Shown here: positions 16,154 to 25,255 of the stretch, piece by piece | Layout of the letters: every line of letters starts with the position of its first letter | How positions within the stretch are numbered: the first letter of the stretch is position 1 | Source of the DNA: Pseudoalteromonas sp. XMcav2-N | Lineage (GTDB): Bacteria > Pseudomonadota > Gammaproteobacteria > Enterobacterales > Alteromonadaceae | Reading direction: 5' to 3' | Length of the DNA: 57,719 nt | Assembly (NCBI RefSeq): GCF_024124545.1 | Contig: NZ_JAMXSF010000025.1 | Location: 1 to 57,719, forward strand | Program-made: the position numbers and the translations under genes | Notes under the pieces: model-generated | What the model was told of the DNA's origin: nothing | Databases searched by the model: none | What the model saw: the letters and a program-made list of their open reading frames with translations, nothing else

Positions 16154-16975
16154 ATGAAAGAATTTTTGATGACCGACGAGGACTTCAGCAGTATCTCTCG
16201 ACGCGTTTATGAAACATGTGGCATTGTGCTTGGGCCCCATAAACGCGATATGGTGTACTCACGCCTTGCGCGCAGGGTGAGAGCGAACGGATTAAGTTCT
16301 TTTTCTGCCTACCTTGAATTTCTAAATGAAGATACGGATGCTGAGTTTAGCCACTTTATAAATGCCATTACGACTAACCTGACCTCTTTTTTTCGGGAGT
16401 CGCACCATTTTGATTTTTTGCATCAACAAGTGATCCCTCAGCTAAAGGAGAGGCATAAAACAGACAGGCGCATCAGGATATGGTCAGCTGGGTGTTCTAC
16501 CGGAGAGGAGGCATACAGTATTGCTATGACAATCAGTAATGCGTTTCCAGCTGACTGGGATGTCAAGGTACTGGCAACTGATCTGGACTCCAACGTCTTG
16601 CACAAAGGGCAAGAAGGTATCTACAACAGTGCTTCTGTGACCGGCCTGACCGATGAGCACCTAAAAAAGTGGTTTATGTGCAGCCCAGATGGAAGCCAGT
16701 ACAGAGTAAAAGATAAGTTGCGGGCAAGTGTGTACTTTAAACGCCTTAATTTACTTGAGCCCTGGCCTATGAAAGGGCCCTTCGATGTGATTTTTTGTCG
16801 CAATGTGCTGATTTATTTTGACAAGGCAACAAAGGACAGATTGTTTGAAAACTTCTACCAATTGCTGGCGGAGCAAGGCTATTTGTTTATTGGCCATTCC
16901 GAGACAATGGGCAAGGAGCATCTGGAGTTTAAAAACCTGGGGAAAACTATGTATCAAAAGGCAGCACAGATATGA
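16154..16975 (+). CDS. cheR: Chemotaxis protein methyltransferase CheR
   Basis: Methylates glutamates on the receptor using S-adenosylmethionine. About 273 aa. N-terminal helical domain (DFSSISRRVYETCGIVLG), then the methyltransferase domain with WSAGCSTGEEAYSIAM (cofactor loop), VLATDLDSNVL and FDVIFCRNVLIYFD. A GTG at 16142 and ATGs at 16154 and 16169 are possible starts; I chose 16154, which has a purine stretch GAGCAGAG upstream. The receptor two genes back ends in the pentapeptide to which CheR enzymes bind. Stop overlaps cheD by 4 nt. Confidence 0.95.
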   Translation: MKEFLMTDEDFSSISRRVYETCGIVLGPHKRDMVYSRLARRVRANGLSSFSAYLEFLNEDTDAEFSHFINAITTNLTSFFRESHHFDFLHQQVIPQLKERHKTDRRIRIWSAGCSTGEEAYSIAMTISNAFPADWDVKVLATDLDSNVLHKGQEGIYNSASVTGLTDEHLKKWFMCSPDGSQYRVKDKLRASVYFKRLNLLEPWPMKGPFDVIFCRNVLIYFDKATKDRLFENFYQLLAEQGYLFIGHSETMGKEHLEFKNLGKTMYQKAAQI

Positions 16976-17586
16976 ATCAGTTTCAGCCAGTATTGCACGG
17001 CTTTGAGCATGTAAAACGATTCTGGGATTCTGGCAGGGGGGCTGTGGTGGCAAAAGTGCTACCAGGGGAGTTTTATGTGTCTAAAAGTGACGAACTGATT
17101 TCGACTGTCCTGGGCTCTTGTATTGCTGCATGCATTTATGATGAAAAACAAGGTGTTGGTGGGATGAACCACTTTATGTTACCTGGTGTAAAGGGCACCT
17201 CCTCAATTCATGCCGATGACCTCAACTGTCGCTATGGTAACTGGGCGATGGAATATCTGATTAACGAAGTGATTAAAAATGGTGCGAGGCGAGAAAACCT
17301 GAAAATAAAACTGTTTGGGGGAGGCAAGATCATCAGCTCGATGACTGATATAGGCATTGGCAATATCCGGTTTGCGGAAGCCTATGTTGAGGAAGAGCAG
17401 CTCACTCTGATTTCCCACGATGTTGGCGGCCCATGGCCGCGTAAGGTGGTATTCCACCCCCAAACCGGTAAAGCTCAGGTTAAAAAGCTACGTCAGATGC
17501 ATAACGACACCATTGAAAAACGCGAGGTCAAGTATCTGCATGATATTGAAGAGCAAGGCAAACAAACTGATATTGAGCTGTTTTAG
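16972..17586 (+). CDS. cheD: Chemoreceptor glutamine deamidase CheD
   Basis: Deamidates receptor glutamines to methylatable glutamates. 204 aa. The catalytic Cys is in VLGSCIAACIYD and the His in GGMNHFMLPG, as in known CheD proteins; the C-terminal part (PRKVVFHPQTGKAQVKKL) is also typical. Presence of cheD between cheR and cheB matches the P. aeruginosa che2 layout. Confidence 0.95.
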   Translation: MNQFQPVLHGFEHVKRFWDSGRGAVVAKVLPGEFYVSKSDELISTVLGSCIAACIYDEKQGVGGMNHFMLPGVKGTSSIHADDLNCRYGNWAMEYLINEVIKNGARRENLKIKLFGGGKIISSMTDIGIGNIRFAEAYVEEEQLTLISHDVGGPWPRKVVFHPQTGKAQVKKLRQMHNDTIEKREVKYLHDIEEQGKQTDIELF

Positions 17587-17595
17587 AGGGAAGGC

Positions 17596-18627
17596 ATGAT
17601 TAAGGTATTGATAGTTGACGACTCCCCATCACTCAGAGCGATATTAACGGCGGTTCTGGAGGCTGCCGATGATATTAAGGTGGTTGGTGCTGCAGAGGAC
17701 CCTTATCAGGCACGAGACATGATTAAGCAGCTGAATCCTGATGTATTAACGCTCGATATAGAAATGCCGAAAATGAACGGGTTGAGCTTTCTTAAAAATC
17801 TTATGCGATTGCGCCCCATGCCTGTGATTATGCTATCGACCTTAACGCAACAGGGCTCTCCCGCGACACTTGAGGCGCTCGAACTGGGTGCAATCGATTT
17901 TATTGCTAAGCCAACCTCCAATGTCGCTGAGAAACTCAATGCCTATGCAGAAAAGCTACATCAGAAAATAAGAATTGCTCGCCAGGCCAATCTCTACGCG
18001 TTTCGTGCAGAAAAAGATGCCAGTCAAATGCCGGTGTCTCAGCATGCGCAGTTTAAAAGCAGCGCCGTTTTGGCATTGGGGGCATCTACCGGTGGTACCG
18101 AAGCGCTGCGTGAGGTTTTGGTACGTTTACCCAAACATTGCCCTCCCATTGTGATAGCACAGCATATTCCACCTGTGTTTAGTACTTCGTTTGCATTGCG
18201 CATGGACCGTTGTTGTGATGTGCATGTGAAAGAAGCTGAGGACGGTGATGTCCTTATGCCTGGTCATGTGTTTATTGCGCCAGGAGATATGCACCTGAAA
18301 ATCGTTCAAAAAAGTGGACGCTTACAATGCCAACTTTGTCAGAGTGAGAAAGTTAATCGGCATCGGCCATCTGTTGATGTGTTGTTTGATTCTTTGTTGC
18401 CGTGGGCCAAGCAAGTGAGTGCAGGTCTGTTAACCGGTATGGGCAGTGACGGTGCAGCAGCTTTATTGCGCCTGAGAGAGGCCGGGGCAAAAACGCTGGC
18501 ACAGGATGAAGCCACATCGGTTGTATGGGGCATGCCCCGAGCCGCCGTTGAAATTCAGGCGGCTGAGAAAGTGGTTCCCTTGTCTAAAGTGACAATGGAG
18601 TTGCTTAATGCTGTGAAGCATCAGTAA
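17596..18627 (+). CDS. cheB: Chemotaxis methylesterase CheB
   Basis: Removes receptor methyl groups when phosphorylated by CheA. 343 aa: receiver domain with Asp54 (LTLDIEMPKMNG), linker, and the methylesterase domain with LGASTGGTEALREVL (catalytic Ser), VIAQHIPP (His) and GMGSDGAAAL (Asp). RBS GAGGGAAGG. Last gene of the che operon; its 3' end overlaps the convergent gene by 23 bp. Confidence 0.96.
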   Translation: MIKVLIVDDSPSLRAILTAVLEAADDIKVVGAAEDPYQARDMIKQLNPDVLTLDIEMPKMNGLSFLKNLMRLRPMPVIMLSTLTQQGSPATLEALELGAIDFIAKPTSNVAEKLNAYAEKLHQKIRIARQANLYAFRAEKDASQMPVSQHAQFKSSAVLALGASTGGTEALREVLVRLPKHCPPIVIAQHIPPVFSTSFALRMDRCCDVHVKEAEDGDVLMPGHVFIAPGDMHLKIVQKSGRLQCQLCQSEKVNRHRPSVDVLFDSLLPWAKQVSAGLLTGMGSDGAAALLRLREAGAKTLAQDEATSVVWGMPRAAVEIQAAEKVVPLSKVTMELLNAVKHQ

Positions 18628-19651
18628 TAACCCACGGCTGCGAGTACCAATAGAACTGTCCGCTAAAGCGTTTAGACGGTGCTGTACAATTGTATCGCGA
18701 ACGGCCATTCGGTAAAGGCTTGGAGGTTGTAATGGTCACTGTCTTTTCTCCCTGCCAAGTTAACTCTGCTTTGCCTAAACCTGAAACAAAACAAGCAAAC
18801 TGGTTTTGGTAGAAATCCATCTCTTTAAAAGTCAGTGTGATTGATGGGGTCCGATTAACTGTGACCGAGTCCTGATAGTCAGCTTTTGCAAGTGGAAATG
18901 CCAGCGAGTACAGTTTGGTTTTCAAAGTGTTTAGATTGGCATAAATGCCGGATGCAGGAAATCGTGGCAGCCGGGTAAAGTCTGAGTCTGGCCCTGCGGC
19001 ACCAGAATGTTGCCCAATCCCGACCAGGCCAAGTTCCGCGACCAGCTCCTGTAAAGGACGATCGAATTCGCCGTAGGGATAAGCGATATAAGGAAGGTCA
19101 TGACCTATTTCTTCTTTGATCCTGGCCTGTGACCAGACCAAATCCTGACGGATCCGGCTACGCCATTGTGCCTGACTTTCTCCTGCCTTTTTGAGGTGTA
19201 AATAGTCATGTTGTGCACTGTGGTTGGCGATTAATGCGCCGCGTTTTGACAGTTTTCGTAGCTGCTCCCAGCTCATAACGTAGCCTTTCTTTTCATCGAT
19301 AAGCTTAGGATTAACAAAAATTGTATAAGGGTAGCCAAACTGTTCAAGTACAGGTGCTGCGGCTTCCATATTGTTCAGGTAGCCATCATCAAAGGTGATG
19401 GCGACTGTTTTAGGCGGCAGGGTTTTCCCTGCTTGTAGCTGCTGAATAAGTTCATCTAACGCAATAACTGAGAACTGCTCCGACTTAAGAAAATTCAGGT
19501 GCTGGCGAAAAGTTGCTTCACTGACGCTGGTCACTGCCGGCAGTTTTTCACTGACATGATGATATTGTAGAATGACCGCGGCCAGGCCTGTTCGGGTATT
19601 GAATAAAACGAGTATAAGAACTAATACATGAAACCACTTAATCGAGCGCAT
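18605..19651 (-). CDS. Polysaccharide deacetylase family protein
   Basis: Predicted exported carbohydrate esterase family 4 (NodB-like) enzyme, about 348 aa. A signal peptide (HVLVLILVLFNTRTGLAA) precedes the domain. Metal and catalytic motifs are TFDDGYLNN, NHSAQHDYLHL and YIAYPYGEFDRP. A C-terminal ~90-residue extension after the NodB domain is not recognised. Substrate unknown (surface glycan or peptidoglycan). Starts at 19651 or 19663 are both possible; GGGAAG precedes the first. Its 5' end overlaps the divergent MATE gene and its 3' end overlaps cheB. Confidence 0.9.
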   Translation of the reverse strand: MRSIKWFHVLVLILVLFNTRTGLAAVILQYHHVSEKLPAVTSVSEATFRQHLNFLKSEQFSVIALDELIQQLQAGKTLPPKTVAITFDDGYLNNMEAAAPVLEQFGYPYTIFVNPKLIDEKKGYVMSWEQLRKLSKRGALIANHSAQHDYLHLKKAGESQAQWRSRIRQDLVWSQARIKEEIGHDLPYIAYPYGEFDRPLQELVAELGLVGIGQHSGAAGPDSDFTRLPRFPASGIYANLNTLKTKLYSLAFPLAKADYQDSVTVNRTPSITLTFKEMDFYQNQFACFVSGLGKAELTWQGEKTVTITTSKPLPNGRSRYNCTAPSKRFSGQFYWYSQPWVITDASQH

Positions 19652-20959
19652 ACTTCCCACCATTTTCAGTTGCTTGCTATTGCTGCTCCGATGATTTTAT
19701 CAAATATCTCGGTGCCCCTGTTAGGGTTAGTTGATACTGCTGTCATCGGTCATTTGAGTGACGCATATTATCTTGCCGGGATAGCACTGGGTTCTGGCAG
19801 TATCGCTTTGCTGTTTTGGCTGGCCAGTTTTCTGCGTATGAGTACTACGGGGGAGATTGCCCAGGCACATGGTCAGCAAGACTCAGGTCGGGCGTTGCAG
19901 TCACTTTCGGCCAGTATGAGCTTTGCTTTGGTATTTGCTTTGTTGCTGATAGTGTGTACGCCCTGGTTGCTTGAGCTCATAGCGGTGTTGTCCGGAGCAA
20001 CGTCTCAGGTGCTTGAGCAAGCTGAGGTTTACTTCTCCATTCGAATTTATAGTGCGCCGGCGGCTATGCTAAATCTGGTTTTGCTTGGGTTTATGTTGGG
20101 GATGCAATACGGACGTGGCCCTTTCTATGTGGTGTTGTTTACTAATATCGTCAATATAGTGCTGGATGTACTGTTTGTGGTGGTGTTGGATTTTGCCGTT
20201 GCAGGTGCCGCCTGGGCATCAGTGATTGCAGATTATTCGGCGCTGGTACTGTCTTGCTGTTTGCTTCGCAAGGTACTGAACGATGCTGGTTGGCTGTGGC
20301 AGGTCAAAGTTCCTAACCGAGAAGAAGTACAGCGCCTGCTGCACCTGAATCGTGATATTTTCATTCGCTCACTCATGCTGCAGCTGTGTTTTAGCTTTAT
20401 GACCTTTTATGGTGCGAGGCTGGGTGAAGACATCCTGGCTGCCAATGCGGTGTTGCTGAACTTTCTGATGTTGGTGAGCTTCGCAATGGATGGCATAGCC
20501 TATGCTGTCGAAGCGAAAGTCGGGCAGGCAAAGGGTGCCCGGGATCTGACTATGTTAAGGCGTTGGATTCGCATCAGTTGCATCTGGGCAGCTTGCTTTG
20601 CGTTGTTATATACTGCGGTATTTACCCTTTTTGGTCCGTTTGTGATTGGTTTATTGACGGATATTCCTGCTGTTATCGATACTGCGCAAATATATTTGCC
20701 CTGGTTGATAGTGCTTCCTTTAATTGCAACAAGCTGTTTTTTGTTTGACGGTGTTTTTGTTGGCCTGACCCGCGCAAAAGAAATGCGCAACAGTATGTTA
20801 TTGTCTGCTGTGATCGGATTCTTTGTGCCGTTCTGGCTTGTCCAGCATTGGGGGAATCATGGCTTATGGTTTGCCATGAGCTGTTTTATGGGATTGAGGG
20901 GGATAACCCTGATACTGAAGTACCGTCAGTTGAGTGCCAGACAGCAGTTGCTGGAGTAG
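19628..20959 (+). CDS. MATE family efflux transporter, DinF-like
   Basis: Sodium- or proton-driven multidrug/toxin exporter in the inner membrane. 443 aa with about 12 helices; MATE signatures include ISVPLLGLVDTAVIGHLSD near the N-terminus and MDGIAYAVEAKVGQAKGA in the second half, the latter typical of the DinF branch. Only a weak ribosome binding site. In enterobacteria dinF follows lexA and is SOS-induced; here it is 18 kb away and I see no SOS box upstream, so that control is probably absent. Confidence 0.93.
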   Translation: MKPLNRAHTSHHFQLLAIAAPMILSNISVPLLGLVDTAVIGHLSDAYYLAGIALGSGSIALLFWLASFLRMSTTGEIAQAHGQQDSGRALQSLSASMSFALVFALLLIVCTPWLLELIAVLSGATSQVLEQAEVYFSIRIYSAPAAMLNLVLLGFMLGMQYGRGPFYVVLFTNIVNIVLDVLFVVVLDFAVAGAAWASVIADYSALVLSCCLLRKVLNDAGWLWQVKVPNREEVQRLLHLNRDIFIRSLMLQLCFSFMTFYGARLGEDILAANAVLLNFLMLVSFAMDGIAYAVEAKVGQAKGARDLTMLRRWIRISCIWAACFALLYTAVFTLFGPFVIGLLTDIPAVIDTAQIYLPWLIVLPLIATSCFLFDGVFVGLTRAKEMRNSMLLSAVIGFFVPFWLVQHWGNHGLWFAMSCFMGLRGITLILKYRQLSARQQLLE

Positions 20960-20982
20960 GGAAGCGAGTGAGACATTGTTAG

Positions 20983-21255
20983 CTACTCTTCAAAGGCTTT
21001 TTTAGCAGCTGCTTTGGCTGATTCGCGTGCAGATAGCACCTGAGAAAAACGGTTGGCGAAAATCCCCAGATAACCATAACCGGCAACACCCAGTGCGGGT
21101 ACCAGAATCATCACTCCGGGTAGTTGCAGCCAGGGCTGATAAAAATAGCCTAAGACAATCAACACCAAACTCAGGGCAAATAAGGCAAGCCCAGAGAGGA
21201 AGAATCGCAGGCTACGCTTAGGGTGCGACCCTAAGCGATATATTAAATGCCGCAT
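20983..21255 (-). CDS. Small inner-membrane protein, unknown
   Basis: Not recognised. 90 aa with a basic N-terminus (GSHPKRSLR), two hydrophobic helices (about 17-38 and 42-66) and a charged alanine-rich tail ending KAFEE. It begins 6 bp after the nfuA stop on the same strand, so the two are probably cotranscribed. The N-terminal pattern suggests a PGPGW-like or related two-helix protein family, but this is only a guess. Confidence 0.75.
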   Translation of the reverse strand: MRHLIYRLGSHPKRSLRFFLSGLALFALSLVLIVLGYFYQPWLQLPGVMILVPALGVAGYGYLGIFANRFSQVLSARESAKAAAKKAFEE

Positions 21256-21261
21256 ACGGAT

Positions 21262-21837
21262 TTAGTAGTAGGAGTGATCGCCCCGTGAGTGTTCGGTGAT
21301 GTCACGGACGCCGGTGATTTCCTCGAACTTAGCGATCATTTCTTTTTCGATGCCTTCTTTGAGTGTGACATCGATCATAGAGCAGCCGTTACAGCCGCCG
21401 CCAAATTGTAATACGGCAATGCCCTCGGCCGTGATTTCAACCAGGCTGACCTGGCCACCGTGATTGGCCAATTGAGGGTTTACTTCAGTCACCAGCATAT
21501 GCTCGACACGTTCTTCCAGTGACGCATTGTTGCTGAGCTTTTTCGCTTTCGCGTTAGGCGCTTTAAGGGTCAGTTGGCTGCCCATTTTATCAGTGACAAA
21601 GTCGATCTCTGCTTCTTCAAGGAAGGGTGCACTTTCTGCGTCGACAACGGCATCAAATCCATTGAATGGTAAGCGGATATCGCTGTCTTCAACGGCATCG
21701 GCTGGACAATATGAAACGCCACATTCAGCCTGGGCTGTACCTGGGTTTACGACGAATACGCGGATGTTTGTACCATCGGCTTGATCGGCCAATAGCTTGG
21801 CAAAGTGTGACTGAGCTGTCTCTGAAATTGTGATCAT
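21262..21837 (-). CDS. nfuA: Fe/S biogenesis protein NfuA
   Basis: Iron-sulfur carrier that holds and transfers a 4Fe-4S cluster. 191 aa, the usual length: an N-terminal degenerate A-type scaffold domain (ISETAQSHFAKLL) and a C-terminal Nfu domain with the cluster-binding CNGC in FGGGCNGCSMIDVTLKEG. ATG at 21837. Divergent from the M14 peptidase gene across a 155 bp gap; no IscR site was recognised. Confidence 0.97.
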   Translation of the reverse strand: MITISETAQSHFAKLLADQADGTNIRVFVVNPGTAQAECGVSYCPADAVEDSDIRLPFNGFDAVVDAESAPFLEEAEIDFVTDKMGSQLTLKAPNAKAKKLSNNASLEERVEHMLVTEVNPQLANHGGQVSLVEITAEGIAVLQFGGGCNGCSMIDVTLKEGIEKEMIAKFEEITGVRDITEHSRGDHSYY

Positions 21838-21992
21838 AATCTACGCTATACTTGACTAAATTACTCGGTTAATCCCTATGATACTCCCCTCATCTTGTTG
21901 TAGCTAGTGTTGGGCGTAAAAATTTGCAGCAACTCGAGCCTCATTGCTAGCGTACTGGCTGGTTAAAAATTGCCGGAGTAGATGGAGTAACT

Positions 21993-24527
21993 ATGTATCG
22001 CCTGTTAATCGTGCTGTATGTGTTGAGTTTGCAACTCAGCGCTAAGCCACTGAGTTATTATTTTGATGACACACAACAATTTGACCCACTCATTCCAAAA
22101 CCACATGAGGTGCTGGGATATGAAGTTGGAGAGTGGCATGTGCGTCCGGAGCAATTGGTACACTACTTAAGCAAGTTGGCAGAGGCTAGCCCGCGGGTGT
22201 CAATAAAGACCATAGGTCACAGCCATGAACATCGGCCATTGGTATTGCTGACTATTGCTAATGAAAATCGGCTTAAAGACATAGAGGCGGTAAAAAATGC
22301 ACACCTGAGCGCGCTTGAACAATCACTGCCCCGTAAAGAGGCGCCGGCCATTGTCTGGCTCGGTTATAGTGTTCACGGCAATGAACCGTCGGGCAGTAAC
22401 ACGGCCATGCTGGTGGCTTACTATCTGGCGGCTGCTCAGGGGGAGAAAATAGATGCTTTGTTGCGCGATACCGTGATATTGCTAGACCCGTCACTGAACC
22501 CGGACGGGTTAGCGCGGTTTGCTAACTGGGCTAACAGTCATCGCGGTCAGGTATTATCAAGCGACCCGCAACACAGAGAGCATGTTGAAGGCTGGCCCTC
22601 TGGCAGAACCAATCACTATTGGTTTGATTTAAATCGGGACTGGCTGTTACTGCAACATCCAGAATCACAGGCACGGATCGCAGCATTTCATGAGTGGAAG
22701 CCTAATGTTTTAGCTGATTTCCACGAAATGGGTCCTAACTCAAGCTACTTTTTCCAGCCTGGGATCCCATCGCGCACGCATCCACTGACACCCGAGCGCA
22801 ACCAAAGTTTAACTGCGGCCATTGGTCAGTTTCATGCAGATGCACTGGACCAGACCGGTCAACTGTATTTTACTCAGGAGAGTTTTGACGATTTTTACTA
22901 TGGCAAAGGGTCAACCTACCCGGATATCAATGGATCGGTGGGTATTCTGTTTGAGCAAGCCAGCAGTCGTGGTCATGCACAGGAGACCCTTAATGGCTTG
23001 CTGACCTTTCCACAGACGATCAAGAACCAGCTTATTACCTCATTTTCAACAATTCAGGGAGCGGTTGCTAACCGTCAGGCACTACTTGATTACCAGCAGC
23101 ACTTTTATTCAAGTGCGCTCAAAGAAGCAAAACAACAAGACTTTCAGGGGTATGTGGTGTCGGCTGGTAAAGATCCATATCGGTTAGAGCAGTTTGTTGC
23201 GCTACTGAGCCAGCATCAGGTGAAGACGCATCGACTGGAAAAGCCGTTGAAAATTAAAGCACATCAGTTTAAGGCTGGGGATCTTTACATCCCATTGGCG
23301 CAGCCTCAGGTTCGTCTCATCCTGGCCATATTCAGTGAGCAAACGCATTTTAAAGACAATACATTTTACGATGTATCGGGGTGGACTTTGCCACATGCCT
23401 ACGATCTGGACTTTGCGCAGGTCACCAGTAGTTGGGGCCTGACTGTCAGTGACACTCAGTGGCAGCCGGCCGCCTTGAGCGAGCCAGAGCCGTTGCCTGG
23501 TAAAGCGTACGCTTATGCTTTTTCATGGCAGCATTATCTGGCACCTAAGTTACTCAACCAGTTATTGACACAAGGGTTGGAAGCGCGTGTTGCATTGCAG
23601 TCATTCACTGCCAGATTGGCAAACGGAGAACAACATTTTGATGCCGGCACGATTGTGATCCCTGCGGGGCTGCAAAACCAGGATGACTGGCAGCACTTGC
23701 TGACAAAGCAGGCGAGGGAGCTCGCTATTCCACTTACAACCATCAACTCAGGTCTGACGCCTCAGGGTATCGACTTAGGTTCTCGTCGTATGATGCCGCT
23801 GCGCAAGCCTGAAGTATTATTGGTGGGTGGTCAGGGTACCAGCCAGTATGAAGTGGGCGAAGTCTGGTACCACCTCGACAGACATATAGGGATTGCGCCA
23901 AGCATTATTGAGCTGCATCGTCTTGAACGGGTTGATCTGAGTCGTTATAGCCACATTGTACTGGCCGATGGCCGCTATTCAGGGCTGAGTAAAAAAGCGC
24001 AAGCTGCCATTATCAGCTGGGTCCATAAAGGCGGTGTGATCTGGGGTCATAAGCGCGGTGCGCAGTGGCTGATAGAACACCAGTTGCTCAATGCCAAGGT
24101 CATCGGCAGTAAAGAAATGCGCGAGGCATTCAATACGAAGGGGCTGCGTTTTGAAGACAAAGAACAGCTGGCTGCACAACAGCGTATTGCAGGCGCCATT
24201 TTTGAGACTCACTTAGATCTTTCTCATCCGCTGGCATTCGGTTTTGAGAACAGCACCTTACCTGTATTCAAAAATAGCAGCTGGGTGATTGAGCCCAATG
24301 AAGCCCCGTTCCTTGATGTCGCAATGTATCAACAACATCCGCTACTTGCGGGTTATGCCGACGATCGCAATGTCTCACAAATCGCAAAATCGGCCGCTCT
24401 GGTCGCTGACACCTATGGAAATGGAGTGGTAATAGCGATGACGGACAACCCTGTTTTTCGCGGTTTCTGGTACGGTAGCAGCCGACTGTTTAATAATGCA
24501 CTCTTTTTCGCACACGCGGTTCATTAG
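21993..24527 (+). CDS. M14 family zinc carboxypeptidase, exported
   Basis: 844 aa. The N-terminal ~17 residues look like a signal peptide (LLIVLYVLSLQLSA). The M14 domain shows the zinc ligands HGNE (in YSVHGNEPSGSNTA) and His in LADFHEMG, with a catalytic Glu plausible in ILFEQASSRGH. The C-terminal part (VLLVGGQGTSQYEVG, GGVIWGHKRGAQWL) resembles a glutamine-amidotransferase-like fold, an arrangement seen in other large M14 proteins of marine gammaproteobacteria. Probably a periplasmic or secreted peptidase; the T2SS at 36650 could export it, but nothing links them directly. Confidence 0.92.
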   Translation: MYRLLIVLYVLSLQLSAKPLSYYFDDTQQFDPLIPKPHEVLGYEVGEWHVRPEQLVHYLSKLAEASPRVSIKTIGHSHEHRPLVLLTIANENRLKDIEAVKNAHLSALEQSLPRKEAPAIVWLGYSVHGNEPSGSNTAMLVAYYLAAAQGEKIDALLRDTVILLDPSLNPDGLARFANWANSHRGQVLSSDPQHREHVEGWPSGRTNHYWFDLNRDWLLLQHPESQARIAAFHEWKPNVLADFHEMGPNSSYFFQPGIPSRTHPLTPERNQSLTAAIGQFHADALDQTGQLYFTQESFDDFYYGKGSTYPDINGSVGILFEQASSRGHAQETLNGLLTFPQTIKNQLITSFSTIQGAVANRQALLDYQQHFYSSALKEAKQQDFQGYVVSAGKDPYRLEQFVALLSQHQVKTHRLEKPLKIKAHQFKAGDLYIPLAQPQVRLILAIFSEQTHFKDNTFYDVSGWTLPHAYDLDFAQVTSSWGLTVSDTQWQPAALSEPEPLPGKAYAYAFSWQHYLAPKLLNQLLTQGLEARVALQSFTARLANGEQHFDAGTIVIPAGLQNQDDWQHLLTKQARELAIPLTTINSGLTPQGIDLGSRRMMPLRKPEVLLVGGQGTSQYEVGEVWYHLDRHIGIAPSIIELHRLERVDLSRYSHIVLADGRYSGLSKKAQAAIISWVHKGGVIWGHKRGAQWLIEHQLLNAKVIGSKEMREAFNTKGLRFEDKEQLAAQQRIAGAIFETHLDLSHPLAFGFENSTLPVFKNSSWVIEPNEAPFLDVAMYQQHPLLAGYADDRNVSQIAKSAALVADTYGNGVVIAMTDNPVFRGFWYGSSRLFNNALFFAHAVH

Positions 24528-25198
24528 GCTGGTGTCAGGCACGTAGCACATGCCCAGATCTGTTCAGCGCCTGCGCGTTGACAGAGCTGGGCGGCTGCAT
24601 TTAGGGTTGCTCCTGTGGTGAGCACATCGTCAACCAACAAAATACGTCTGCCAATCAGAGTTCCCGATAAGGTAAAAGCCTGGCGCTGGTTTTGCAATCG
24701 AGCCCTGCGATTTAACGATTGCTGGGCTCGGGTCATGCGCTTTGATAAAACAGGCAGAATCGATAACTGGGGTTCAAGTACACGGCCCCAGGTCTGCATT
24801 ACCTGATTAAAGCCGCGATTGATAAGGCGGTGCCTGGGCAAAGGGATAATAATGGCTGCATCCGCATCAATCAGTTGCTCCTCACAGTAGCACTGCCACT
24901 GATGTGTGATAACCTGACGCAGCACGCTGGCTGCATGGTTCCTCTGATGCAGTTTTAACTCACATAACCAACGTTTTAGTGCACCACGATACCAACCACA
25001 GGCGATCAGTCCATCACAGTAGGGCAAACTGAACTGAGCTTGTATATCAGGGCGTAATAGCAGGTTTCCCTCTGCGGGAGAGAAAAGAGGCAGGGCCTCG
25101 AGACATGACACACACAGGCCTGTGGTGTCTGTTGGGCAGCGGCAACAAGCGCACTGGCAGGGGAACAGAGCTTGTGTGATTGCACGGGATAATGACAT
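24524..25198 (-). CDS. comF: ComF family phosphoribosyltransferase-like protein
   Basis: Homologue of competence protein ComF (GntX in E. coli). About 224 aa from the ATG at 25198, preceded by GGAAAG; a start at 25225 is possible. N-terminal cysteine-rich zinc motif (PCQCACCRCPTDTTGLCVSC) and a C-terminal PRPP-binding loop ILLVDDVLTTGATL. Needed for DNA uptake in naturally competent relatives; the precise activity is unsettled. Divergent from bioH and overlapping the end of the M14 gene by 4 bp. Confidence 0.92.
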   Translation of the reverse strand: MSLSRAITQALFPCQCACCRCPTDTTGLCVSCLEALPLFSPAEGNLLLRPDIQAQFSLPYCDGLIACGWYRGALKRWLCELKLHQRNHAASVLRQVITHQWQCYCEEQLIDADAAIIIPLPRHRLINRGFNQVMQTWGRVLEPQLSILPVLSKRMTRAQQSLNRRARLQNQRQAFTLSGTLIGRRILLVDDVLTTGATLNAAAQLCQRAGAEQIWACATCLTPA

Positions 25199-25215
25199 TG
25201 CTTTCCATCCTTGAA

Positions 25216-25230
25216 TCGCTATCATAGCGA
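25216..25230. promoter_or_regulatory. 15 bp palindrome between comF and bioH
   Basis: TCGCTATCATAGCGA is a perfect palindrome around a central C, placed in the 57 bp between the divergent comF and bioH starts. It could be an operator for either gene; no matching regulator is known to me. Confidence 0.4.
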
Positions 25231-25255
25231 CAAGTTTGGTTGAGGAAGTGAGTTA

